From Helicobacter pylori (lineage in GTDB: Bacteria > Campylobacterota > Campylobacteria > Campylobacterales > Helicobacteraceae): a DNA stretch of 64,000 bases. Made by a program: the position numbers and the translations under genes. Below, one piece after another: positions 10,072 through 19,768 of the stretch; within the stretch, counting starts at the first letter, position 1, and every line of letters starts with the position of its first letter. The DNA lies in NCBI RefSeq assembly GCF_030323545.1, contig NZ_CP122954.1, forward strand, positions 1,054,001 through 1,118,000, written 5' to 3'. Under the pieces are notes generated by a model that was not told where the DNA came from, did not search any database, and saw only the letters and a list, made by a program, of their open reading frames with translations.

Positions 10072-10801
10072 GCGAATGCGTTTCCTTATGATCATGCTGA
10101 GTGGTGTTGTTTTGATGATGCATCACATGAGACATTTTGTGGTTAATGAGCATGATCCCCATATAAAGGACATAAAGCCCAAAAACCCCCATTAAACCTT
10201 TAGACAAAAGATTGAAAAATTTCCTGTAAGAAATGGAAATTTTGCTTAAAAAAACCCCCATTAAAAACAACGGCACGCTGGTGCCAAGCCCAAAAGAAAG
10301 GCCTAGCATCGCTCCCATAAACGCGCTATGACTGAGAATCACGCTCGCTAAAAACGAATACACCATCATGCAAGGTAAAAACCCGTTCAGCACGCCTAAA
10401 AAATACAGCCCTAGAATGTTTTGAGATTGCAAGGTTTTTTTCATCAAAAAAGAGATGAAAGGGATTTGAAAGCTTAATTTTTCCACTTTAGCTCCCAAGA
10501 GCGCTAAAAGGATTAAAACAACTCCCATACTCATCAATAAAACACCCCTAAAACCCATGCTCACACTAAGACTATGCCCTAAACCTGCCACTATAGCCCC
10601 TAAAAGCATGTAGGTGCTGATCCTCCCTAAATTATAAAGGGCATGGCAAGTGAGCTGGTAAGAAAAGCTCGTAACTTTAGAAAATCTTATTTGACTAAAC
10701 GCGCTCACAATCCCCCCACACATGCCCACACAATGCCCTAAAGACATGCTCAAAGCGGCTAAAAACATGCCCAAAAAACTCAAATTCTGCATCATTTGCA
10801 T
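10061..10801 (-). CDS. SafE/DsbD_2-type membrane protein with His-rich tail (HP0861)
   Basis: A 246-residue inner-membrane protein with about six membrane segments. The first helix contains GHCVGMCGG, and the fourth NGFLPCMMVY; paired cysteine motifs of this type mark the SafE/DsbD-transmembrane family, whose members include copper- or cytochrome-oxidase-related proteins. The last 25 residues are strongly histidine-rich (MHHQNNTTQHDHKETHSHEH), suggesting metal binding at the cytoplasmic or periplasmic face. It overlaps coaX upstream and gmhB downstream, so it is cotranscribed, but its function cannot be fixed from context. Confidence 0.72.
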   Translation of the reverse strand: MQMMQNLSFLGMFLAALSMSLGHCVGMCGGIVSAFSQIRFSKVTSFSYQLTCHALYNLGRISTYMLLGAIVAGLGHSLSVSMGFRGVLLMSMGVVLILLALLGAKVEKLSFQIPFISFLMKKTLQSQNILGLYFLGVLNGFLPCMMVYSFLASVILSHSAFMGAMLGLSFGLGTSVPLFLMGVFLSKISISYRKFFNLLSKGLMGVFGLYVLYMGIMLINHKMSHVMHHQNNTTQHDHKETHSHEH

Positions 10802-11463
10802 TCTAGTATCCCTGCTTTTTTAAGAGCGATTTCCATCCCATCAAAAACCAAGCGCTCCTTGCAAACAGAATGGGGTAAAAACGCGCTCAAATACTTCGCA
10901 TCGCCCCCACAAAGATAGATTTTTTGATTTTTGGCTAAATGTTGGATACAAGAGATGACGCTTAAAATCATGCCGTAATTCACAGCGTCTCTAGTGTTTT
11001 TAGGTAAAACTTCTAAAGAATCTAAGGCCTTGAAAGGTTGATCTAAGATTTTAGCGCTTTTTTTATACGCATGGGTATATTGGGCTAAACCGGGTAAAAT
11101 ACACCCTCCTAAATGCCTGCCCTCTTTAATTAAATCAATCGTAATCGCGCTCCCAGCATCCACCACCACGCCATTATTTACCGCTAAACACGCCATTTGC
11201 CGGTCTATCCCAAGCCCTATATAGTCGGTTTCTAAATGAAAAAATCCTGCAATATTTTTAGCGTTAGGGTAACAATCCAAAAGGGCTTTTTCATTTTCTT
11301 CATTCACGCTAATGTAAAAAATTTCCTTTTGAATACCCAAACGCTTTAAATCTTCTTTAGCGCTTGAAAAGAGCTGATAGTTTTGCACGAAATGGATGCG
11401 CGTATTGCCTATATCGCATAAAACCAGGTTTTTCAAATCTGTAAAAGATTGCCTAGCTGACAT
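10792..11463 (-). CDS. coaX: type III pantothenate kinase
   Basis: Phosphorylates pantothenate, first step of coenzyme A synthesis. The 223-residue ASKHA-fold protein shows LVLCDIGNTRIHF (phosphate-binding loop), GLGIDRQMA, VVVDAGSAITID and GGCILPGLAQ, the CoaX motif set. No CoaA-type kinase is expected in H. pylori, so this should be its pantothenate kinase. The ATG follows the stop of the upstream lipoprotein gene within five bases. Confidence 0.93.
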   Translation of the reverse strand: MSARQSFTDLKNLVLCDIGNTRIHFVQNYQLFSSAKEDLKRLGIQKEIFYISVNEENEKALLDCYPNAKNIAGFFHLETDYIGLGIDRQMACLAVNNGVVVDAGSAITIDLIKEGRHLGGCILPGLAQYTHAYKKSAKILDQPFKALDSLEVLPKNTRDAVNYGMILSVISCIQHLAKNQKIYLCGGDAKYLSAFLPHSVCKERLVFDGMEIALKKAGILECK

Positions 11464-11467
11464 AGGC

Positions 11468-13093
11468 CTACTTCTTATTCATTTCTAAAGCTTTTCTTTT
11501 TTCTTCAAGCTCTTTTTCATCTCTTTCTTGCTGCTCTTTCGCTCTTTGTTCAAATTCTCTCGCTCTTTGTTCGGCTTTGGCTTTTTTCTTTTCTTCTTTC
11601 AAGCGGCGTTTTTCTTCTTTAGAATTTGGTTTTTTCTCTTCTTTAGAAGCGTTGTTCTCTTTAGGAGCGTTTTTGTTTTCTTGATTTTCTTTTACACCTT
11701 TTTGGATAGCGTTATTTTGATTGTCAATAGGCTCCATATCACGCCTTCTGGTTTTAACTTCTTCTTCTTCAAACCCGCTATTTCTTGGCTTAACTTTGTT
11801 TTCTTCTAAAGGCTTTTCTTTAACTTTATGCCTTTCTTGCAAATAAATGGGAGTGTTTCCTTTTTCGCCTTTTTGAGATTTTTTAGATGCCGGTTTTTCC
11901 ACAACGGGATAAAGTTTTGGTTTAAAATCATTATAATCTAAATAGTAGCGATCATAATACACCCGATTTTTATCATAAAACACCCCTTTATCCAAACGAT
12001 TAGATGAAAAAAACTTAAAACTGCCTATAGTTGGCGTTTTATAGACATTATACGAATCAAAATCATTCAAATCCACTTCTATCACATACCCACGCTTTTC
12101 TAAAGAATACAATTTATTATGGTTTAATACAATCGTATTGAGCGAAGCAAAGGGCAGTTTCACGCTGTTTAATTCCCTCAAACTCTTATCCATTTGCAAA
12201 ATCTGCCCGTCTAAAGTCAGCACGTATAAAGTCCCCTTATCATAAAGCAAATCCACAATATCCCCATCATAGTTGAACTCTTGACCGCTCACGACTGAGA
12301 GTATCCTTTTCCCTGTAGAAGCGATCATGTTATTGCCATCTACGATAAGGTAAGTGATATTGTTAAAAAACTTATCGCTGCTGATAACAATGTTTCTAAT
12401 AGGCGTAGGGTTTCCATGCACATAATCCACGACCAACAAGCGCCCATCTAGCATAGGGAACACCACGACCGTATCCATAAAAATAGGCATTGCCATTAAA
12501 GAATTGATCGTGGCGCTTGGGGAACCTTTCTCACTAAAAAGCAATTTTTGAGAAGTGATGTCGTATAAATTCGCTGAATTGTCCGCTAACACCACCGCTA
12601 AAAGATTCCCTTTAACGCTCGCGCTCAAGGCAAAAGTTTCCAAAGGAATAATGATGGATTTCTGGCTGGCGTTAGGGTTACTGCTAATCAATTCCACTTG
12701 ATGGCAGACTTTATCTTGGACTTCTGCTTCAACGCCCTTTAATTTCAATTCCGTTTCTTCAGTCTTAGCCACCTTGCTTTTGCTTGTTTTTTTATCAATC
12801 TTGTTCAAACAATCTTGAGCAAGGATGAAAAACCCTTGACTCTCATTTAAAAAACTGCTTTCGTAATTGAAATTCTTACCGATTCTTAGCTGCGTTAAAC
12901 CTTTATCGCCTATAACCGCTCCATTTTTCAAAATGGCTCCATAACGATTAGACGAAACGATGCTTTCTTGCAAATGGTTAGGGAAATACGCTTCGCCTTT
13001 AATTTGGTGTTTAGCGGGTTTGAAGTATTTTCTCATGTTACAGCCGCTAAAGACAATTAGGGCTATGAGTAAGATTAAAAATGGTTTGTTCAT
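11468..13093 (-). CDS. BamB-like repeat lipoprotein with charged C-terminus (HP0863)
   Basis: The N-terminus MNKPFLILLIALIVFSGCN is a clear lipoprotein signal with cysteine in the lipobox. Residues 60-390 contain recurring beta-strand units such as SVKGNLLAVVLADNSANLYDI and GRLLVVDYVHG, as expected of a PQQ/WD-like beta-propeller. Residues 400-541 are low-complexity, rich in Lys and Glu (KEEKKPNSKEEKRRLKEEKK), probably coiled coil. ATG at 13093 is chosen over the TTG one codon upstream. It directly follows a YfgM-like gene; in E. coli yfgM precedes bamB. I therefore suggest a divergent BamB, but sequence likeness is weak. Confidence 0.6.
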   Translation of the reverse strand: MNKPFLILLIALIVFSGCNMRKYFKPAKHQIKGEAYFPNHLQESIVSSNRYGAILKNGAVIGDKGLTQLRIGKNFNYESSFLNESQGFFILAQDCLNKIDKKTSKSKVAKTEETELKLKGVEAEVQDKVCHQVELISSNPNASQKSIIIPLETFALSASVKGNLLAVVLADNSANLYDITSQKLLFSEKGSPSATINSLMAMPIFMDTVVVFPMLDGRLLVVDYVHGNPTPIRNIVISSDKFFNNITYLIVDGNNMIASTGKRILSVVSGQEFNYDGDIVDLLYDKGTLYVLTLDGQILQMDKSLRELNSVKLPFASLNTIVLNHNKLYSLEKRGYVIEVDLNDFDSYNVYKTPTIGSFKFFSSNRLDKGVFYDKNRVYYDRYYLDYNDFKPKLYPVVEKPASKKSQKGEKGNTPIYLQERHKVKEKPLEENKVKPRNSGFEEEEVKTRRRDMEPIDNQNNAIQKGVKENQENKNAPKENNASKEEKKPNSKEEKRRLKEEKKKAKAEQRAREFEQRAKEQQERDEKELEEKRKALEMNKK

Positions 13094-13097
13094 CAAA

Positions 13098-13754
13098 TCA
13101 ATGCGTTCCTTGAATGGTTTCTTTTTTTAGATTAGTTGGTTTGGAAGGGTTTTGTTGAATATCTTCTAACATTCCATAATGTTTTAAAACAGAGATTATA
13201 GCATAGAGTGAAGAACTTAGAGGGATAGTGGATAAACTTTGATGCGCTTTTTTGATCGCGTCTTTAGAATTTTCTTCATACAACAAGTTCACTTCTTGTA
13301 AAGCGCTCATTTCTTTAAGAATGGGGCTTTTTTCAAGCAAGTTTTTATCTCTAGAGAGCGATGCGTAAGAATATTTGGCAAACGCTTTAACGACTTCATT
13401 AGAAGATTGCGAAAGCCTTTTAAACTCGTTTGCATCGTTTCTCTCACTCGCTCTGGCGAACTGATACAAGTCATACAACTCTGGGGCGACTTCTTTCAAT
13501 CTTTTTTGCAAAGCTATATTATTAGGACTCTCTAGCACTTCATTATAAATTTGAGTGATCCGCTCTCTAGTTTGCTCATGCTTATAATCTTGTAATTTTG
13601 TATCCCCTAAATAAGCGATGAAAGCCACCACGATAAACAACAACACCCACTTGTAGCGTTTGAAAAACTTTTCTAATCTAAACGCTCCTTCTAAAAGCTT
13701 TTCATCGCTTTTAAATTCGTTTTTAACTTGCTCTAAATTTTCCTTAATACTCAT
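13098..13754 (-). CDS. YfgM-like single-span membrane protein with TPR-like domain (HP0864)
   Basis: A 218-residue protein. Residues 1-33 are charged and cytoplasmic, residues 34-52 form one membrane helix ([17 protein letters not shown]), and the rest is helical and periplasmic ([31 protein letters not shown]). This matches the layout of YfgM/TPR_21 proteins, which attach to the SecYEG translocon. Its ATG overlaps the dut stop (ATGA), and the BamB-like lipoprotein follows after four bases. Assignment is by architecture and gene order. Confidence 0.55.
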   Translation of the reverse strand: MSIKENLEQVKNEFKSDEKLLEGAFRLEKFFKRYKWVLLFIVVAFIAYLGDTKLQDYKHEQTRERITQIYNEVLESPNNIALQKRLKEVAPELYDLYQFARASERNDANEFKRLSQSSNEVVKAFAKYSYASLSRDKNLLEKSPILKEMSALQEVNLLYEENSKDAIKKAHQSLSTIPLSSSLYAIISVLKHYGMLEDIQQNPSKPTNLKKETIQGTH

Positions 13755-14188
13755 GCCTTACTCACTCCTGTGCTGCCAAAGCCCCCACTACCCCTTGAAG
13801 TTTCATCTAATTGTTCGCATTCTATAAATTCGGCTTTATAAGTTTTTTGAACCACCCCTTGAGCGATCCTATCCCCTACTTGAACTTTAAAATCTTTATC
13901 GCTCAAATTCGCTAAAATGACCTTAATTTCGCCCCTATAATCATTATCCACCGTGCCAGGAGAATTTAACACCATCACCTGATGATTCAAAGCCAAGCCG
14001 CTACGGGTGCGCACTTGCAATTCATACCCCACTTCTAAAGACAAACAAATCCCTATTTTCACCAAGCCCACGCTATGAGATTTGATCATTACTTCTTCTA
14101 CAGCATGCAAATCAAAGCCTGAAGAACCCTCGGTTTGGTATTTAGGGATAAGGGCGTTTGGGTGGATTTTTTGGATTTTAATTTTCAT
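13751..14188 (-). CDS. dut: dUTP diphosphatase
   Basis: Hydrolyses dUTP to dUMP and pyrophosphate, keeping uracil out of DNA. The 145-residue trimeric-type enzyme has all five motifs: [41 protein letters not shown] and the C-terminal [13 protein letters not shown] at 14188 is chosen over an upstream TTG. It overlaps greA by 11 bases and the next gene by four. Confidence 0.96.
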   Translation of the reverse strand: MKIKIQKIHPNALIPKYQTEGSSGFDLHAVEEVMIKSHSVGLVKIGICLSLEVGYELQVRTRSGLALNHQVMVLNSPGTVDNDYRGEIKVILANLSDKDFKVQVGDRIAQGVVQKTYKAEFIECEQLDETSRGSGGFGSTGVSKA

Positions 14189-14672
14189 CAAAACAAATCT
14201 CTTTATAATAAATGTCTAAAATTTCAAAATCGCTCTCGCCATTAGGCAATTGAATGCTCACCGCATCGCCCTTGCTCTTACCTATCAAACTCTTAGCGAT
14301 CGGCGAACCAAAAGAGATTAACCCTTTAGCTGGATCGCTCTCCACGCTCCCTACTATCGTGTAAGAAAACTCTTTATCGTTATCCAAATTAAGGATTTTA
14401 ATCGTGCTGCCAAAACTCACTTTATTATGGGCTAAAACGCTCGGATCAATCACTTGAGCGTTGGCGACAATTTCGCTTAAATCCACGATCCTCGCTTCAA
14501 TGAAGCGTTGTTTTTCTTTAGCGGCATGGTATTCAGCGTTTTCTTTCAAATCCCCATGCCCCCTAGCAATATCAATTTCTTTCACAATATTAGGCCGTTC
14601 CACCTCTTTTAATTGCTTCAATTCCGCGCAAATTTTATTGTATCCATGCATACTCATAGGTTCTTTATTCAT
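14178..14672 (-). CDS. greA: transcription elongation factor GreA
   Basis: Rescues backtracked RNA polymerase by stimulating transcript cleavage. The 164-residue protein has the N-terminal coiled coil with [20 protein letters not shown], whose acidic tip residues act in the polymerase channel, and the C-terminal FKBP-like domain ([24 protein letters not shown]). ATG follows a TTAGGAGA ribosome site. First gene of the long minus-strand block running to gmhA. Confidence 0.96.
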   Translation of the reverse strand: MNKEPMSMHGYNKICAELKQLKEVERPNIVKEIDIARGHGDLKENAEYHAAKEKQRFIEARIVDLSEIVANAQVIDPSVLAHNKVSFGSTIKILNLDNDKEFSYTIVGSVESDPAKGLISFGSPIAKSLIGKSKGDAVSIQLPNGESDFEILDIYYKEICFDEN

Positions 14673-14712
14673 TTAATCTCCTAAGCTTATTCAGTAGAGA
14701 TTATAGTAAAAA

Positions 14713-15795
14713 TTAAGTTAAATTCAGCAAAAAAGCCATTTCATTAGCGACTTTTCTCGCGCTCCCACTGGCTAAATATTCCCTTAATCTCAAACTTTCT
14801 TTAAAATAGCGCTCTCTGTCCATTTCTTTATACGCTTTTAACAAACCCTCTACGCTCAAAAAATGCTGGATCAATTCCGGGTGTAATTGGCTCTCCCCAA
14901 GCCCTGGAGTTTCATTATTTAAGGCGTTATAAAAGATATTCGCTAAACCTATATAATGCAAATTGACAAGCATTCTAGCGATCAAAAAATCCATCGTTTT
15001 AGCCCTATACGCTAACACAAAAGGCGTGCCAATCAAAGCGGCCTCTAAAGTCGCTGTGCCGCTGCAAATGAACGCAAATTCCGCTTCAAATAAACTTTTA
15101 TGCGCATCATAAGAAATTTCAAACAATTCAATGTCTTCTCCATAAAGGGCTTTCAAATCCAACCCCTTAAAGAAACTCGGCACGACCAGCACACGCCTTT
15201 TAAACCCTTCGTTTTGTTCTAAAATTTGAGCCGCTTTGACAAACAAAGGGAACATTTTAACGATTTCGCTTTTTCGGCTTCCTGGCATAAACACTAAAGT
15301 TTCGCCCTTAATATCTTTTTTATAGTATTTAATTTCATCTAATAAAGGGTGTCCTACATATTGAGCCTTTTTTTGGTAATAGCCCACTTCAAAAGGCAAA
15401 ATCGCTCCCAAAAAATCGCAGTATTTTTCAAGGCTTTTAGCGCGCCATTTTTTCCATGCCCAAACTTGCGGTAAAATATAATACATGATTTTTTTATGCG
15501 GATCTTGTTTTTTGATTTTTTTGGCTAGAGGGATATTGAAAGAAGAAGAATCCATTAAAAGCACCATATCCGCTTGTTTGGCTAATTGAACCATTTCTTT
15601 ATGGGCTTTGAGTAAAAACCCCAAACGGCCTATCACATCTCTAAAACCCATGATAGAAAATTCCCTAGGGCTATAGAGTGCGTCTTTGCCTTCAAACACG
15701 CCAATAAAACGATAATCTTTAGGCAAATTGCGGCGTAATTCCTCTAAATGCGCATTAGAACTCGCTTCTAAAGCGCTCACTAAAATCGTGGGCAT
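14713..15795 (-). CDS. lpxB: lipid-A-disaccharide synthase
   Basis: Joins UDP-diacylglucosamine and lipid X to form the lipid A disaccharide on the inner membrane. The 360-residue GT19 protein shows the N-terminal ILVSALEASSNAHLEEL, MDSSSFNIPLAKKIK, YYILPQVWAWKKWRAK, FEVGYYQKKAQYVGHPLLDE, FMPGSRKSEI and CSGTATLEAALIGTPFVLAYR, all typical of LpxB. Its ATG overlaps the upstream stop by one base (TAATG). Confidence 0.96.
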   Translation of the reverse strand: MPTILVSALEASSNAHLEELRRNLPKDYRFIGVFEGKDALYSPREFSIMGFRDVIGRLGFLLKAHKEMVQLAKQADMVLLMDSSSFNIPLAKKIKKQDPHKKIMYYILPQVWAWKKWRAKSLEKYCDFLGAILPFEVGYYQKKAQYVGHPLLDEIKYYKKDIKGETLVFMPGSRKSEIVKMFPLFVKAAQILEQNEGFKRRVLVVPSFFKGLDLKALYGEDIELFEISYDAHKSLFEAEFAFICSGTATLEAALIGTPFVLAYRAKTMDFLIARMLVNLHYIGLANIFYNALNNETPGLGESQLHPELIQHFLSVEGLLKAYKEMDRERYFKESLRLREYLASGSARKVANEMAFLLNLT

Positions 15796-16256
15796 TATTT
15801 GTCTTTCAAAAGGTTTTGGACTTGATAGAGCTTGATTTCTTTATGCAAATCCCTTAATTCAATTTTGAGCAACGAATTTTCAAAATCTTTTTTAGAGAGA
15901 TGGTTTTTTAAAAGCCTGTTTTCGCGCAAAACGCTGCGGTATTGCAAATAAAGCCCTTCATCAAACACGCGCTTGCTTGGTTTTGCCATTATAACCTGAT
16001 TGTCATTAGTGTGAACCTCCACTTCTTCAAGGGCTTTAGGGAAAATCACATCCTCTTCTGTATTTTGCGTTTCTTTGTTTAAGCGGAAGTTTTCTTTTTC
16101 TAATTTTTTTTGATAGATTTCTTGCTTCAAACCTTTTAAAGCGCTCTTTTTCTTACGCAAGATTTCTTGGACTTGCTTCAATTCCAAACGGGTTTTTTTT
16201 AAAACTTCTCTGGTGTCTTTAATTTCTTGCTGGTAAGCGTTCAATTCTTCTTGCAT
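15795..16256 (-). CDS. coiled-coil protein of unknown function (HP0868)
   Basis: A 153-residue, highly charged protein. Residues 1-60 are a continuous heptad-like run (TREVLKKTRLELKQVQEILR, KKKSALKGLKQEIYQKKLEK), and residues 105-150 form a second (LLKNHLSKKDFENSLLKIEL). No signal peptide, membrane segment or catalytic motif is visible. It lies between hypA and lpxB, touching lpxB and six bases after hypA, so it is probably cotranscribed with both. I do not recognise a family. Confidence 0.7.
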   Translation of the reverse strand: MQEELNAYQQEIKDTREVLKKTRLELKQVQEILRKKKSALKGLKQEIYQKKLEKENFRLNKETQNTEEDVIFPKALEEVEVHTNDNQVIMAKPSKRVFDEGLYLQYRSVLRENRLLKNHLSKKDFENSLLKIELRDLHKEIKLYQVQNLLKDK

Positions 16257-16262
16257 CGGTTT

Positions 16263-16616
16263 TTATTCCGCTAACATTTCTAAAGACAACAAACGCATTT
16301 CATTGCCTTGAGTGATAATGACATTCTTGCTGTGGCATTTCTCACACACCCCATAATCTAGCGCGTTAGGCTTAAAAACATACGAACAATCCTTGCATTC
16401 TAATTCAACCTTTTCATCTACAATGTCTAAAACAGCGTCTTTACACACCAAAGATTCTTCTCTAAAAGTCTCAAACGCGCTCACAAACAAGCTCTTATCC
16501 ATAGCGCTTCTTTCACCAATACCGACCACAACTCTTTCAATCTTATGGGCTTGATTTTTCTTCGCATGCTCTTCGCAAAGAGCGATTAAAGAAGAAACGA
16601 CCGAGTATTCATGCAT
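16263..16616 (-). CDS. hypA: hydrogenase/urease nickel incorporation protein HypA
   Basis: Nickel metallochaperone that in H. pylori serves both NiFe hydrogenase and urease. The 117-residue protein starts MHEYSV, giving the N-terminal nickel-binding His2, and has the zinc site ELECKDCSYVF...GVCEKCHS (two CxxC pairs). Length fits the family exactly. It lies downstream of flgE with 58 bases between, including an A+T-rich leader. Confidence 0.97.
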   Translation of the reverse strand: MHEYSVVSSLIALCEEHAKKNQAHKIERVVVGIGERSAMDKSLFVSAFETFREESLVCKDAVLDIVDEKVELECKDCSYVFKPNALDYGVCEKCHSKNVIITQGNEMRLLSLEMLAE

Positions 16617-16674
16617 GCTAAACCTTAATCTTTAAATTAGCCCCTATTATATTGTATTAGAGTAATCTTTTAGT

Positions 16675-18831
16675 TTATTGCTTAAGATTCAATAGGGTGT
16701 TAAGGATTTGATCGGATGTGGTTACCGCTTTAGAGTTCGCTTGAAACCCCCTTTGAACCACAATCAAATTCGTTAAGCTCCGGCTCAAATCCACATTACT
16801 AGACTCTAGTTTAGATCCTGAAATCGAACCCCTACGCCCCGTATTAGCCGCGCCGATTAAGGCTTGCCCTGAGTTTCCGGTTTGAGAAAAGACATTCCCG
16901 CCTAAAGCCTGTAAGCCCGCATCGTTAGCGAAATTCGCTAAAGCCACTTGAGCGAGCGCTAAAGTCCTGCCATTACTGAACGCTCCTAAAAGCACCCCGT
17001 CTGAATCAAAGCGGACATCCATCAAATCGCCCGCTTGATAGCCGTTTTGCTCAATCGCATAAGTTTCAGAAATCTTATCCACGCTCGTTAGCCCATCAAA
17101 ACTCCCTGAGGAACCAAAGGCCAAATTGATGCGTTGGGGGGCATCAGCGCCATTTTTAGGATCAAATTGCAAAAGAGGCGGGTTCATGCCTGCAAGCGAT
17201 CCGTCGTTATTGAAGCGCAAACGGCCTCCCTCAAACACATTAGGCCTAGCCGCTGACCCCCCTACTAATTCCCCAGGCTCAGGCACGATCACCCTAAAAT
17301 TCCATTCCGCTCCCCCACTCCTATAAAACTCAATGCGCATGGCGTGTTTAGTGCCTAAGCTGTCTATCACATCAATGCTTGTCGCATGCGTAGCGTGGGT
17401 GAATTTAGAACTGCTCGCTGACGCTCCCCCTTCAATCAAAGAAGCGGTATTAAGCCCTTTCATCGCGTTTTTAAACAAAACATTGTTCGTTACGCTGTCT
17501 GAAGAATACCCGCTCACAAAGATATTAAGATTTTCTTTAATGACATTTTTATTGTCTTTATTATTGATTTCAAACATGCCGTATTGATTGATTGTAACCC
17601 CTATAGAAGCGGCTGAGTCCTGGTAATTGTCCGCTAAACTAGGATCTTTAACGATATTAGCGTCGTGCTGGATTAAGGCGCGCAAGTCTTCAGTGGTCCT
17701 AAACTGCCCAATATCCGCATTAGGGCTAATAGAATGCGTGTAGCTGTATTTGAAAGCCGTTACATCTTTATCGCCGTCTAAAAAGTTAGCGAACGCTCCG
17801 GTCCCAGCTTGAGTAACCACAATGTTTTTAAGCTTTTCATCGCCGTCTAATTCATTAGTGTTTTCCAAACGCAATTGCTTGCCGTCCAAATAAGCTTCAA
17901 TGCCTGTTTGGCTTTTGACCGCATTGATCGCATTTTTGGCTGCCACTAAGCTTGAAGTCCTACTCACCGCTGAATCGTTCGTGAAAGAAATCTTAACCCC
18001 ATTCAACTCAAGCGTGCTGTTTTCTGCAGAAGGGAGGATGTCTTTAACCATTTTCGCGCTCTTATAGCTCACCCAGATCCCTTGGTTTTCATTCAATAAA
18101 AGAGCGTCGCCATCTTCATTGTATAAAGAGCCCATGTCTTCGGCGACTTGAGCAAGATTCGTGCCTGAATCATACACCGGATTAATGCCATCTGAAGGGG
18201 TTTTAGCTGAAGAATCCAAAGCAAATATCGCCGCTGTTTGATCGGCATGCCTTCCAGCGTTTAAATTCGCCCTCATAGAAATGCGGTTACTCGCTCTAGC
18301 TGGCATCACCATTCCTGGATCAATTCTAATGTTTTCTAAAGGACCGGTATTATCCACTTTTAAAGCGTCCGTATCGCTCCCTTTATTGCCGGTATCGCTC
18401 CCGTTTCTCACCCACCCTTGCACCACAAGCCCGCCGGTGGTAACCAAACTCCCTTGCGAGTCAAAAAGGAACTCCCCATCTCTAGTGAAATTGCGCGTGA
18501 TCCCCCTATCAGGGCTAATGATGAAAAAGCCATCGCCTTGAATCGCTAGATCGGTTTTGACATCTGTGTTTTGGATATTGCCTTGTGAAAAGATTTTAGT
18601 CGTCGCATCCACGCCTACCCCAAGCCCCACAGAAAAGTCATTCTGCCCTGCTAACCCGTTTTTATAGGGTGCGGTAGCGATGAGTTTGACTTGAGAGAGC
18701 ATATCCACAAAAGAAGCCCTAGAATATTTAAACCCAGTGGTATTCACATTCGCAATATTATTACTCTCAATATCCAAAGCGATTTGGTGGGCTTGCATCC
18801 CATTGACACCAGACCATAAAGACCTAAGCAT
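16675..18831 (-). CDS. flgE: flagellar hook protein FlgE
   Basis: Builds the flagellar hook. The 718-residue protein has the rod/hook N-terminal motif SLWSGVNGMQAHQIALDIES followed by NNIANVNTTGFKYSR, a long variable middle (residues 150-560), the hook segment GFFIISPDRGITRNFTRDG, and the C-terminal SNVDLSRSLTNLIVVQRGFQ coil needed for polymerisation. It is longer than the enteric protein, as usual in this group. An AAAGGATAACC site precedes ATG, and a sigma-54 promoter lies just upstream, matching the class II flagellar regulon. Confidence 0.97.
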   Translation of the reverse strand: MLRSLWSGVNGMQAHQIALDIESNNIANVNTTGFKYSRASFVDMLSQVKLIATAPYKNGLAGQNDFSVGLGVGVDATTKIFSQGNIQNTDVKTDLAIQGDGFFIISPDRGITRNFTRDGEFLFDSQGSLVTTGGLVVQGWVRNGSDTGNKGSDTDALKVDNTGPLENIRIDPGMVMPARASNRISMRANLNAGRHADQTAAIFALDSSAKTPSDGINPVYDSGTNLAQVAEDMGSLYNEDGDALLLNENQGIWVSYKSAKMVKDILPSAENSTLELNGVKISFTNDSAVSRTSSLVAAKNAINAVKSQTGIEAYLDGKQLRLENTNELDGDEKLKNIVVTQAGTGAFANFLDGDKDVTAFKYSYTHSISPNADIGQFRTTEDLRALIQHDANIVKDPSLADNYQDSAASIGVTINQYGMFEINNKDNKNVIKENLNIFVSGYSSDSVTNNVLFKNAMKGLNTASLIEGGASASSSKFTHATHATSIDVIDSLGTKHAMRIEFYRSGGAEWNFRVIVPEPGELVGGSAARPNVFEGGRLRFNNDGSLAGMNPPLLQFDPKNGADAPQRINLAFGSSGSFDGLTSVDKISETYAIEQNGYQAGDLMDVRFDSDGVLLGAFSNGRTLALAQVALANFANDAGLQALGGNVFSQTGNSGQALIGAANTGRRGSISGSKLESSNVDLSRSLTNLIVVQRGFQANSKAVTTSDQILNTLLNLKQ

Positions 18832-18872
18832 GGTTATCCTTTAATGTAAAGAAATTCAATCTATGCCAAATA

Positions 18873-18890
18873 AAGCAAAAGTTGTTCCTA
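18873..18890 (-). promoter_or_regulatory. sigma-54 (RpoN) promoter of flgE
   Basis: On the minus strand the sequence AGGAACAACTTTTGCTT has the GG-N10-GC spacing of a sigma-54 -24/-12 promoter. The -12 GC is 44 bases upstream of the flgE ATG. RpoN control of hook genes is established in H. pylori. Confidence 0.72.
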
Positions 18891-19033
18891 AATAGCTTTT
18901 TAGAATGATTGATTGCGGATTTTAAATTTTGTTAATCAAAAAGATCAGTCAAATTCATAAAAAAATAGGGGGTTTTGTAACACTACCCCCATAACGCTTT
19001 TTAAAGGTTGTCGCTCAAATTTAAGAATCTACC

Positions 19034-19768
19034 TTAACGCAAAATCGCGCATTCATGATCTTGAATCTCTTCGGCTGAAGCGCGATTGGAAGTTAATGGG
19101 TTAAATCGTGTCGCTAACAAGACAAAGGAGTTATCGCTTTGTTGCACCACCGCCACGCCATAGTCTCCCATGCGTTTACGCGCGTTAGGCATATCTTTGG
19201 CAAGCATGATAAAGGGGCTTTTTTGCGCCAATTCGCTTTCTGTTACCCGACGCACCAAATATTTATGCCCGTTCAAGCCACCTGATAATGGCGACCAACG
19301 GCTGTTGATTTTTTTTAGATTATTATCCAGCTGTTTGCGTGCTTCAAGGCTAATACAAGAGATATGGATATGAAAATGGTTTTGCGATCGCCCCTTATGA
19401 GAGTTAATCGTCAAAGAAATCGCACTATCAGGAATGGGTTTGCCGTATTTTTTACCCATAAAGTCCCGCGCTTGCCAGGATAAATAAAAAAAGTTAGGCG
19501 TTGAAAGGTCAAGCAACAAAGGGCTTTCAATACCGCTAATGTGAGTTGTTGGCATCAACAAATATTGCAACGGGCCGTTAATATCTTTTAAAACCACATA
19601 GCCGGCATCGGGTTTGACTTCTATGCATGGCGAAGGATTCTGATTTTTTTCATAATTGGGCAAACATTTCTCAAAAACAATCTTACGCAACACATTTGGA
19701 TCTTTAGCGTTTAAACTCATAACAGCGATAGCTACCACCGCTAAAAAAAGAAAGCCCGCTTTTTTCAT
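19034..19768 (-). CDS. cdh: CDP-diacylglycerol pyrophosphatase
   Basis: Cleaves CDP-diacylglycerol to phosphatidate and CMP at the membrane. The 244-residue protein has an N-terminal signal/anchor ([16 protein letters not shown]) and the HIT-superfamily histidine triad NHFHIHISC near residue 130, with [18 protein letters not shown] before it, as in enterobacterial Cdh. Codon and base use are richer in GC than the neighbours, suggesting transfer from another proteobacterium. It stands alone, with its own upstream promoter-like region. Confidence 0.85.
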   Translation of the reverse strand: MKKAGFLFLAVVAIAVMSLNAKDPNVLRKIVFEKCLPNYEKNQNPSPCIEVKPDAGYVVLKDINGPLQYLLMPTTHISGIESPLLLDLSTPNFFYLSWQARDFMGKKYGKPIPDSAISLTINSHKGRSQNHFHIHISCISLEARKQLDNNLKKINSRWSPLSGGLNGHKYLVRRVTESELAQKSPFIMLAKDMPNARKRMGDYGVAVVQQSDNSFVLLATRFNPLTSNRASAEEIQDHECAILR

